Shown here piece after piece: positions 17,701 through 24,332 of a stretch of 64,000 bases of DNA. Numbering within the stretch: position 1 is the first letter of the stretch; every line of letters begins with the position of its first letter. A program made the translations under genes and the position numbers. The notes beneath the pieces are model-generated. The model was not told the origin of the DNA and did no database searches. It saw only the letters and a list, made by a program, of their open reading frames with translations. Location: the NCBI RefSeq assembly GCF_900109525.1, contig NZ_FOAN01000001.1, positions 558,001 through 622,000 on the forward strand. The letters are read 5' to 3'. The DNA is from Allobosea lupini. Its GTDB lineage: Bacteria > Pseudomonadota > Alphaproteobacteria > Rhizobiales > Beijerinckiaceae.

Positions 17701-19736
17701 GCGCCGATCTCTTCGACGCGGCGACGATCGACCGCTGGCTCGGCCATTACCGTACGCTGCTCGCCGCCTTCGTCGCCAATCCCGACATGATCATCGCGGC
17801 GATGCCGCTGATCGAGGGCGACGAGCGCCAGCGCCTCGTCTCCGACATCAACGACACCCAGGTCACGCTCAAGAGCGACGACGGCACGGTCCAGGCCTTC
17901 GAACGCCAGGTCCAGCAGCAGCCCGAGGCGATCGCCGTGTCATGCGGCGACCAGCAGCTCTCCTATGCCGCCCTGAACGCCTGGGCGGACCGGATCGCGG
18001 CAGAGCTGACGGCGCGCGTCGACGCTCCCGAAAGTCGCGTCGGCCTCCTGATCGAGCGCTCGCCGGCGCTTGTCGCCGGCATGCTCGGCGCGCTCAAGGC
18101 CGGCTTCTCCTATGTGCCGCTCGACCCCGTCATGCCGAAGGCGCGCATCCAGCGGATCCTGCGGGATTCCGAGGCGGTCGCGCTCCTGATCGCCGGACCG
18201 CTCGCCCCGGCCCTCGTCGAGGCGGACGAGCACCTCATGCTGATCGATGTCGACCAGACCGCGGCGAATCTCGCCGGGATCCGGACGGCGGCGATCGGCC
18301 CCGACCAGCTCGCCTATGTCATCTACACCTCTGGCTCGACCGGCGCGCCGAAGGGCGTCGAGGTCAGCCATGGCGGGCTGTCGAACCTGCTGCTAGCCAT
18401 GGCACGCGAGCCCGGTTTCTCCAGCTCGGACACGATGCTTGCCGTGACCACGGTGACCTTCGACATCGCCGCGCTGGAATTGCTGCTGCCATTGATCCAG
18501 GGCGGCCGCGTCGCCATCGCGACCGCGGATGAAGCCAAGGACGGCGCCGAATTGCTGGCGCGGCTGCAGCAGAGCGGCGCCAACGTGCTGCAGGCGACGC
18601 CGATGACCTGGCGCCTGCTGCTCGAAGCCGGCTTCCGCTCACGGCCGGGATTCCGCATGCTCTGCGGCGGCGAAGCGCTGCCGCTCGACCTCGCACGCAA
18701 GCTGCTCGAAGGCGGCGGCGAGCTCTGGAACATGTACGGGCCCACCGAGACGACGATCTGGTCCTCGGTCGCCCGCATCCAGCCGGAGGACGAGGTCGTC
18801 ACCATCGGCCTGCCGATCGCCAATACGCAGTTCTACATCGTCGACGGCAACAACGAGCCCGTCGGCGTCGGCATCCCCGGCGAACTGTTGATCGCCGGCG
18901 CAGGCCTGGCGCGTGGCTATGCCAACAATCCCAAGCTCACCGCCAGGAGCTTCATCGCCAACCCGGTCGATCCGGGCACCAGCGCCAGGGCCTACCGCAC
19001 CGGCGACCGTGCCAAATATCTCCCAGACGGCCGTATCGTGCATCTCGGGCGGCTCGACCATCAGGTCAAGCTGCGCGGCTTCCGCATCGAGCCCGGCGAG
19101 ATCGAGGCTGTCCTCGCCCGCAAGGCCGGCATCGTCTCGGCGGTGATCCTGCGCGAGGACGTGCCGGGCGAGCCGCGACTGGTCTGCTACTACGTCATGG
19201 ATACGGACAGTCCGCCGCCGGCCGAATTGCGGGCGGCGCTGGCGCAGGACCTGCCGGACTACATGGTCCCGACCGCCTGGGTCGGCCTGCCGGCCCTGCC
19301 GCTGAACGCGAGCGGCAAGCTCGACCGTGCCGCGCTGCCGGCGCCGGATGCCCAGAGCGCTGCGCCCAAGACCGAAAAGGCGGCAGACAAGGCTGCGCCG
19401 CGAACCCCAGTGGAGGAGACGCTGATCCGGATCTGGAGCGAGGTGCTGCGGCGCGAGGACATCGATGTCGACGACGACCTCTTCGATCTCGGCGCCGATT
19501 CTCTCAGCATCTTCCAGATCACCAGCCGTGCCCGCCGCGAAGGCCTCAAGGTCGCGGCCCGGGATTTCTTCCGGAATCGGACCATCGCCGCCGTCGCAGC
19601 TGCGCTTCCCGATGAGCCCGCCGCAGCAGCAGCCGCGCCTGCCGCGACGTTCTGGAAGCGGCCATGGCGACGCCCGCGCGACGGCGCGCAGCAGCCGAGC
19701 GAGCCGAGCGCCGCCTCGCAGCGCGAGAGAGGGTGA
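11772..19736 (+). CDS. Hybrid PKS-NRPS: KS-AT-ACP-aminotransferase-C-A(Gly)-PCP
   Basis: A 2654-residue megasynthase. KS (about residues 8-430) has Cys185, His321 and His361. AT (about 530-860) has GHSVG with Ser627 and HAFHS at 723-727, which marks malonyl-CoA. The ACP has Ser957. A class III PLP aminotransferase (about 1120-1580) has Lys1403 in YGKVVGGG. The C domain has HHIVCDG (His1719, His1720, Asp1724). The A domain has YTSGSTGAPKG from residue 2185 and pocket D-I-L-Q-L-G-M-I-W-K, a glycine code. The PCP has Ser2577. No ketoreductase lies between AT and ACP, so the beta-keto group should be aminated, as in MycA/ItuA of the iturin family. ATG 11772 follows AGGCGG. It receives the chain from the upstream Thr module and passes it to the C-TE protein. 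Confidence 0.93.
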   Translation: MTDHLPERAIAIIGLAGRFPGAPNVGTLWQNLLDGVESITRFDPAELEDDFDAATRALPNFVAAKPVLDGVDQFDAPFFGMMPREAALTDPQQRLLLECAWEALEDAGYDPAVPGQCIGVFAGATSSTYLLQNLLHDRSAIADYTSGFQIGNLPLLVGSAADFTATRIGYKLGLTGPCVAVQSACSTSLLAVAQAVQNLLCHGCDMALAGGVSITFPQRRGYLAQEGGIVSTDGHCRAFDASASGTIFGSGAGLVVLKRLEDAVADRDQIYAVIRGVGVNNDGAGKVGFTAPSVDGQAAAIAMAHAAADIDARSIGYVECHGTGTPMGDPIEVAGLTAAFRLTTEDRGFCALGSIKSNIGHLDAAAGVTGLIKASLAVKNGVLPASLHVTQPNPALELPDSPFFIADHRQEWPEQRGPRRAGVSAFGFGGTNVHLVLEQTPAGETVAPARRNQLLTLSARSAAALGQARDRLAEHIEAHPEQSLADIAFTLQAGRRPFPHRLAVVAGDHAEAAIALRKLNTERSAAVTGAGDLVFMFPGQGSQYPQMARELYAGEPVFRRTVDLCCELLKPELGLDLRSLLYPSNGGDPEKLSATLLAQPAIFTVEYALAQLLMSWGLQPSAMIGHSVGEFAAACLAGVFSLEDALSLVARRGRMMQELPGGAMLAVRLPDAEIAALARDGVSVAAVNAPGMGVLAGPFEAIEALEAELAHRKVTHRRLQTSHAFHSAMIDPLVAPFAEAVAAIRLNAPELPYISGVTGDWVSAAQTTDPSYWARHAREPVRFADGIATLARGLSPILLEVGPGAALASFALQGAGAGRAAISCLPDAQGDAEGMLAAALGRLWTAGLAPDWSAYQAAGKPKRVSLPTYPFERSRHWVEAPAVLATSSTTAPAAASVQPHPTQPEQEPAMPPHADTDIPLGRSELGGRVAAIFENLSGRPFGAEEAGASFLELGFDSLLLTQAAQGLQTAFGVQIRFRQLLDDLPSVDDVTRHIAELCPQEMAKPAAIVQTAAPVASAPIASAPITPVAAVASAQPAGSGLDALMREQLDVMSRLMERQLQTLSGQPAAPAIAAVTPALQLSPAPQPPAAAPSKPASASPAASAASGSTARFKPLIRTGSETLTEAQRAHIARLTKLYVGKTATSKRLADQHRPVLADPRTVSGFAADWKEMVYPIVSARAKGARIWDVDGNVYIDLVNGYGQTAFGHAPDFVVEAVQAQLNDGFAIGPQSPLAHEASTLFCELTGHARVAFCNTGSEALMAAMRVARTVTGRDRIVAFSGAYHGQFDEVLVRGVGEQHRSVPAAPGIPAEAVGRMTILDYGTDESLAWLREHAHELAAVLVEPVQSRRPGYLPVAFLKELRAITEQAGTALVLDEVVTGFRVHPAGVQALLGIKPDLATYGKVVGGGLPVGLLAGTPRFMDALDGGAWRFGDDSVPEVGVTFFAGTFVRHPLALAATVAVLRHIKEKGPALTDALTQRMQGLVEALRRAFAKVGWDVPIESYGSVAYFEPGRDHRLGSLLHYHLRARGIFIQEHYPCFLTTQHGEAEIAAIIAAFEDSLALMRRDGMLPGATAESLPPDMPAAPSEIELPLTEAQTEIWLSDQTGPEASAAFNESVSLTLDGDVDALRLAETIRRVAGRHAILNARFSPDGETMQVSSSGTFPVAISDLRGESDPQAALQARIEAYASRPYDLVQGPVAEAEIIRLGERKHVLILSAHHIVCDGWSTNILLDEIATAYRSNIDALPAAMPFADYATETRQDPRTEEAAAYWTKMFAELPAPLELPTDRPRQAPRSFNGGTRTSFIEAELYRQVKAAGARRRRTLFATLFAGFQVLLLRLSGQRDLVIGVPAAGQSQLEGPSPVGHCVNFLPIRGGIDPGEPFSAHLDKVGRLVLDAYDHQSFTLGALLKRLRVPPVSGRLPLVEVQFNLERLAGNLDFGPAIKASAEPNPKAFSTFDLYFNIGESDDGLRIDCCYGADLFDAATIDRWLGHYRTLLAAFVANPDMIIAAMPLIEGDERQRLVSDINDTQVTLKSDDGTVQAFERQVQQQPEAIAVSCGDQQLSYAALNAWADRIAAELTARVDAPESRVGLLIERSPALVAGMLGALKAGFSYVPLDPVMPKARIQRILRDSEAVALLIAGPLAPALVEADEHLMLIDVDQTAANLAGIRTAAIGPDQLAYVIYTSGSTGAPKGVEVSHGGLSNLLLAMAREPGFSSSDTMLAVTTVTFDIAALELLLPLIQGGRVAIATADEAKDGAELLARLQQSGANVLQATPMTWRLLLEAGFRSRPGFRMLCGGEALPLDLARKLLEGGGELWNMYGPTETTIWSSVARIQPEDEVVTIGLPIANTQFYIVDGNNEPVGVGIPGELLIAGAGLARGYANNPKLTARSFIANPVDPGTSARAYRTGDRAKYLPDGRIVHLGRLDHQVKLRGFRIEPGEIEAVLARKAGIVSAVILREDVPGEPRLVCYYVMDTDSPPPAELRAALAQDLPDYMVPTAWVGLPALPLNASGKLDRAALPAPDAQSAAPKTEKAADKAAPRTPVEETLIRIWSEVLRREDIDVDDDLFDLGADSLSIFQITSRARREGLKVAARDFFRNRTIAAVAAALPDEPAAAAAAPAATFWKRPWRRPRDGAQQPSEPSAASQRERG

Positions 19737-19742
19737 ACGATC

Positions 19743-21998
19743 ATGGCAAATCAGTTCACCCGCGAACCGGAGCCGCAACTGCGCGAACCGGAGCGCATCG
19801 TGATGACGGCCAGGTGCTCGTCAGCGCAGCAGCGCTATTGGGAGATCGACGCCAGGGATCCCGGCACGCCAGCGCTCAACATCGCCGTGAAATGGCGGAT
19901 CCGCGGGCATCTGGACGCGTCACTGGCGCAGGATGCGTTCCAGGCGATCCTCGATCGCCATGAATCCCTGCGAACGGCGATCCGGCTGGAGGATGGCCGG
20001 CCCGTCCAGGCAATTGCCGAGCATGTTCCTTTCAAGCTGCCGGAGATCGATCTCTCCGGCCTGCCCGAGGCAGGCCGGGCCCGGGAAGCCGACCGCATCG
20101 CCCAGAGCGAAGCCTGCACGCGCTTCGATCTCGGCGAAGCCCCGTTGCTGCGGGCGACGCTGCTACGCAAGAGCCGCGCCGAAGCGGTGATCCTGGTCGT
20201 CGCCCATCACATCGTCAGCGACGGCTGGTCGATGGGCCTCATCGCCAAGGATTTCGTCGCGGCCTATCAGGCGCTGGGCCGCGGCCGCGAGCCGGTCCTC
20301 TCAGAGCTTCCCCTGCAATATTCCGACTTCGCCGAAGGCAGCCAGGACAGCATGGAAGGCGGTGCGCTGGCACGCGAGGAAGCCTATTGGCAAGGCAAGC
20401 TCGCCGATCTGCCAGCCGTCGAGGTGCCGGGCGATCGTCCGCGGCCGGCGACGCGGAGCACGCACGCCGCCTCGCTGTCGCGGCTGCTTCCCCGCCCCCT
20501 GACCACGGGCCTCGCCGATCTGGCGCGGAAGGAAGGCACGACTTTCTTTTCAGTCGCTTACGCCGTTCTCCTGACCCTGCTTCGGCAACGCACCGGCGCG
20601 TCCGACCTCGTGCTGAGCACGCAGATGGCGAACCGGGACGACATCGAGCTTGAAGCGATCGTCGGTCCTTTCGTCAACACGCTCGTACTGCGGACCAAGG
20701 TCTCCGGGGATCAGAGCTTCCTCGACCTGTGCCAAGCGGCGCGTGAGACCTTCGAGGACGCGGTCGATCATCATCAATGGCCGTTCGACAGGCTCACCGA
20801 ACTGCTGCCAAGCCATGGCGACGCCGGCCGGCCGCCGATCTCGATCAACTTCATCGTCCAGCGCGCCTTCATCGGCGAGCTCGCCAACGACAGTTTCCAG
20901 CTTTCGGGGATTCCATCGCCTTTGCCCGGCGCGCTCTATGACCTCAACTTCATCCTGGTCGAGCGCGAGGAAGGCTGGCGCCTGACCTGCGAGTATCATC
21001 TCGACCTCTATGACGAGGCGACTGCCAGCGAGCTGGCGGCGCAGTTCGAGAGCCTGGCGGAGGCGCTCGTCGCCAACCCGGCCGCGAAGCTGCCGCATCC
21101 GGCGCCGACCTCCCTGCCGATCGCATCGCCGCTCTGGCTGCCGGCGACGCCGGCCTTGCCGCCGGTGATCGACGTGACGGGCCTGCGCCGGACCTGGTTG
21201 CAAAAGAGCGGCACGCAGCCGACCTTGTTCGCGCTCAACCACACCGCGCATAATCTCCGCCTGTATCGGCCGCTGGCGCAGGAACTCGGGCCTGATCAGC
21301 CTTTCGCCGCGCTGCAATTGCTTGACCCGCTGGTGAACGGCGCAGCGCCGAGCTCGATCGAACAACTCGCCGCCGCCTATTGCGAAGCGATCATCGCGAC
21401 GGAGCCGAATGGCCGCTATCGGCTTGCGGGCTTCTGCCGCTCCGGCGTGATCACCGTCGAGGTCGCGAAGCAGTTGGTAGCGAGCGGCAGGCAGGTCGAT
21501 CTGGTCATGCTGATCGACTGCTGGGCACCCGGCTACTTCCTGCAGCAGCCCTATGGCGCACGCCTTTGGTTCCGGCTGAAGCGTGCCGGCCGCTTCGCGC
21601 GGCGCTTCTGGCAGGGCGGGCCACGCAGCTTCGTGACGCGCATGTCGTTCTGGCTGCAATCGACCGCCGCCGTCAGGCAGGCGAAGCGACTGATCTTCTG
21701 GCGCCCGGCCGAGGAAGCAGCCGACGAGGCCGATTTCTGGCGGACGACCGACGAGCTCGAGGCGCTGGTCCAGCGCTATGCGTTGCCGAACTATGACGGG
21801 CGCGTCCTGGTTTTCCGGAGCGGGGCGATCCCGGCCGGCTGGCCGCCGGATGCCACCCTCGGCTGGGCGGGGCATCTTGCGCCGGGCACACCCTGCTTCT
21901 CGGTCGACGGCGAAGGCCATGAAGGCGCTTTCTCCGAAGCCGGATCGCGGACCATGGCCGAACGGATTCTCGAGGCCACAGGGCGGAACCGGGGCTGA
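19743..21998 (+). CDS. NRPS termination protein, condensation plus thioesterase with cysteine nucleophile
   Basis: A 751-residue protein with a condensation domain (about residues 20-450; HHIVSDG with His155, His156, Asp160) joined directly to an alpha/beta-hydrolase thioesterase (about 490-750), with no A or PCP domain between. In the thioesterase the usual GxSxG reads GFCRS, so Cys565 replaces serine, and the usual HGxGG oxyanion stretch reads NHTAHN. His726 lies in DGEGHE. The ribosome site GAGAGGG precedes ATG 19743, six bases after the previous stop. The C domain may join the chain to a free amine or another acceptor, or the pair may cyclise and release it. Domain calls are firm; the release chemistry is open. 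Confidence 0.88.
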   Translation: MANQFTREPEPQLREPERIVMTARCSSAQQRYWEIDARDPGTPALNIAVKWRIRGHLDASLAQDAFQAILDRHESLRTAIRLEDGRPVQAIAEHVPFKLPEIDLSGLPEAGRAREADRIAQSEACTRFDLGEAPLLRATLLRKSRAEAVILVVAHHIVSDGWSMGLIAKDFVAAYQALGRGREPVLSELPLQYSDFAEGSQDSMEGGALAREEAYWQGKLADLPAVEVPGDRPRPATRSTHAASLSRLLPRPLTTGLADLARKEGTTFFSVAYAVLLTLLRQRTGASDLVLSTQMANRDDIELEAIVGPFVNTLVLRTKVSGDQSFLDLCQAARETFEDAVDHHQWPFDRLTELLPSHGDAGRPPISINFIVQRAFIGELANDSFQLSGIPSPLPGALYDLNFILVEREEGWRLTCEYHLDLYDEATASELAAQFESLAEALVANPAAKLPHPAPTSLPIASPLWLPATPALPPVIDVTGLRRTWLQKSGTQPTLFALNHTAHNLRLYRPLAQELGPDQPFAALQLLDPLVNGAAPSSIEQLAAAYCEAIIATEPNGRYRLAGFCRSGVITVEVAKQLVASGRQVDLVMLIDCWAPGYFLQQPYGARLWFRLKRAGRFARRFWQGGPRSFVTRMSFWLQSTAAVRQAKRLIFWRPAEEAADEADFWRTTDELEALVQRYALPNYDGRVLVFRSGAIPAGWPPDATLGWAGHLAPGTPCFSVDGEGHEGAFSEAGSRTMAERILEATGRNRG

Positions 21999-22023
21999 TC
22001 GCGGCGCCTTTAGTCGTCGAGGA

Positions 22024-22722
22024 TCAGGGCCGGGCCATCCAGACCGGGGACCAGCCGCGATGGCGCGCGGCCAGCGTGCCGCAATAGCCGGGTGCCGGTT
22101 CCAGATCGGCGAGCTGCCAGAGATCGGCCTCCGCCGGGTCGGATTCCACCGTCAGAAGCCGCGCCCTGAACGGATCGAGCGAGACCTCGAAGCTCGACGG
22201 CGAGCCGTTGAGGCCGACGCCGATCGCCTTCAGGCAGGCCTCCTTGCGCGTCCAGCAGCGGATGAAGGATTCCTCGCGCAGTTCAGGCGTCAGGGCCGCG
22301 AGCATGGCGAACTCCCGCGGCGCGAGACAGCCCGCCAGCAGGTCGGCCGAGACCGGCCTGATCCGCTCGATATCGACGCCGACCGGCATGCCCTCGGCGA
22401 CCGCGACGATCGCGAGCTCGCCGGAATGGCTGAGATTGAACGCGATCGGGCGCCCGCTGTACTCGTTCACGAGGAACGGCTTGCCGAACGCCGTTTCGCC
22501 GAAGCGGAGCCGGGGCGGCGGAATCGGAACGTAGAGCGCCAGGACGCGCCGCAGCCAGTTGCGCGCCACGATGAAGGCGATCCGCGCCTTGGCGTCGTGG
22601 AAGCGGTCGGCACGCGTACGCTCCTCAGCCGAGAGGATTCCGCGCCGTTCAGCCGCCTCCATCGCAGGAAGATCGACCCGGCAGCACCAAAGATGCACTT
22701 GGGAGGGCGGCAGCGGCATCAT
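22024..22722 (-). CDS. Sfp-type 4'-phosphopantetheinyl transferase
   Basis: A 232-residue enzyme that moves phosphopantetheine from CoA onto the carrier domains of the neighbouring NRPS-PKS proteins. The signatures are FNLSHSGELAIVAVA, VGVDIERIRP and WTRKEACLKAIGVGL. The frame stays open further upstream, but the ATG at 22722 overlaps the TGA of the flippase gene (ATGA), and the protein from there has the normal Sfp length. It is convergent with the thioesterase gene, 25 bases apart. The coupling to the flippase suggests that peptide activation and polysaccharide handling are co-regulated. Confidence 0.92.
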   Translation of the reverse strand: MMPLPPSQVHLWCCRVDLPAMEAAERRGILSAEERTRADRFHDAKARIAFIVARNWLRRVLALYVPIPPPRLRFGETAFGKPFLVNEYSGRPIAFNLSHSGELAIVAVAEGMPVGVDIERIRPVSADLLAGCLAPREFAMLAALTPELREESFIRCWTRKEACLKAIGVGLNGSPSSFEVSLDPFRARLLTVESDPAEADLWQLADLEPAPGYCGTLAARHRGWSPVWMARP

Positions 22723-24119
22723 GGCGAGGACGCCGTCATGATGCGGCCGCCGACCGGCCCGGCCGGCGGGCGGGCAAGCAGGCCCGGAATCCGCAGAGCG
22801 AGCATCGTCAGTACGACGAGAGCGGCGAGTTCCGACAGGAGGGTCACCGCGATCAGCCCGGCCACACCGAAGGTCGCCGCGGCCGGATAGACCGCGAGCA
22901 AGCTGAAACAGCCTCCGACAAGCGATGCGATGAAGACGGGCCGCGTGCGCTCCAGCGCCCGGAAGGCGCAGCCGAGGACCAGGCTCGTCAGCGCCATAGG
23001 GAAGGTGAAGGCGTACCAGATGATCACCCAGTCGCATTCGAGGATCTCGCCGCCATAGAGCTGGTGCAGCAACCAAGGGCCGAACAGGCCGAGACCGAGA
23101 ACCGTCGCGCCCCCGGTCAGCCCGGCGAACAGCATCGCGCGACCGAGGGTGCGATGGAGAGCTTGCATGCCCCCCTCGGCAAAGGCCTTCCCGGCCATCG
23201 GCGGCACGATGTTCTCCAGCGCCTCACGCACCACGTTGAGTACGGCGAGCAGGCTCTGCGCCGCCCGGAGCGCGCCGAGCACCTTCGGTCCGAACAGGCC
23301 GGCCGTCACCAGGAGCCCGCTATAGCTCAGCACCCATTGCACCGAGCCGGTCAGGACCAGCCAGCGCGCTGAGCGCCATTGCCGCGCGGTCACGCTGATC
23401 AGAAGCTCCCGGCGCCACAGCAGCGGTCCCGACATGCTCAATCCGCACAGCGTCGAGACGGTGGCGGCACCGGCGACGGCCCATAGCGCATTCGCGACGC
23501 TGATCATCCCCGCCTGCCAGAGGGCTGCGAGCGCGCCGAGCTTGAGGATCTGGTTGATCGCGTCGATCAGCAGGATTCCGGCGGGCCTCCGGCGGGCGAA
23601 CAGGTAACGGCGCAGGAAATCCTGCGTCAGATAGGAGGCCGCAGCCATAGCGCCCGGCAGCGCAGCACCGGCTAGGCCTGAGTCCGCGCCTGCCGCGAGG
23701 ACCAGGGCGGCGAAGATCGCGGCGGTCGCTACGACGACGTAACCGGCCTGATGCAGGAAGACCACGGTGTAGTAGGCCTCGGCCTCAGCCCCCTGCTCTT
23801 TGGTGCCGATACTCATCATCGGGCTGACGATGAGGCCGAGCTGAAGACTCATCGCGAGATAGAGCGCGAGCCAGACCATCGTGTAGACGCCGAAGGCTTC
23901 GAGACCGAGCGCCCGGGCGAGCAGGATGGTCGTCAGGAAGTTGCAGGCGCTCGACAACGCCTGGTCGGTAAAGGACAACGCCGGATCGCGCATTGCCCGC
24001 AGGCGTGCCCATTTGCCCTCGGATACCTTGCCCGGGCTGCGCTGATCTGAGGCGACACTGGCCGGCTCGCGTCGCGCCCGGCCGAAATGCCCACCCATCT
24101 TGCCTGCGCTGAACGTCAT
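22719..24119 (-). CDS. Wzx-like polysaccharide flippase (MATE/PST family)
   Basis: About 466 residues with roughly twelve hydrophobic helices and the sparse polar pattern of lipid-linked oligosaccharide flippases. Examples are LSSACNFLTTILLARALGLEAFGVYTM near the N-terminus and repeated Ala/Gly/Leu-rich spans to the end. It would move the undecaprenyl-linked repeat unit across the inner membrane for the Wzy-type polymerase encoded divergently. ATG at 24119 follows a G-rich ribosome site; ATG at 24137 is also possible. It ends in a four-base overlap with the phosphopantetheinyl transferase start. Confidence 0.88.
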   Translation of the reverse strand: MTFSAGKMGGHFGRARREPASVASDQRSPGKVSEGKWARLRAMRDPALSFTDQALSSACNFLTTILLARALGLEAFGVYTMVWLALYLAMSLQLGLIVSPMMSIGTKEQGAEAEAYYTVVFLHQAGYVVVATAAIFAALVLAAGADSGLAGAALPGAMAAASYLTQDFLRRYLFARRRPAGILLIDAINQILKLGALAALWQAGMISVANALWAVAGAATVSTLCGLSMSGPLLWRRELLISVTARQWRSARWLVLTGSVQWVLSYSGLLVTAGLFGPKVLGALRAAQSLLAVLNVVREALENIVPPMAGKAFAEGGMQALHRTLGRAMLFAGLTGGATVLGLGLFGPWLLHQLYGGEILECDWVIIWYAFTFPMALTSLVLGCAFRALERTRPVFIASLVGGCFSLLAVYPAAATFGVAGLIAVTLLSELAALVVLTMLALRIPGLLARPPAGPVGGRIMTASSP

Positions 24120-24332
24120 CGAGCCCCCGCCGGCCATCGTCGGGCCGCATCTTCTCGGGCCAAGTCTAGCGTCGCCCTCGTCCTGACGGCGCTGGGCATA
24201 GGGACTGCCCAGAAGGAAGGTTGGCCAGTGGTCTCGCCGGCCTGGCTACCTCGGATGCCCAGCCTGCTTCAGCCCGGCCCGGAGTTACGCTGCTCCCGGG
24301 ACGGCAGCCGCCGCGCAGAGCAAGGGTCGACC

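Noticed and set aside
9773-21998. Siderophore synthetase
   Set aside because: No aryl-acid loading, hydroxylating, cyclisation or TonB-receptor genes nearby; Thr-malonate-Gly line fits poorly.
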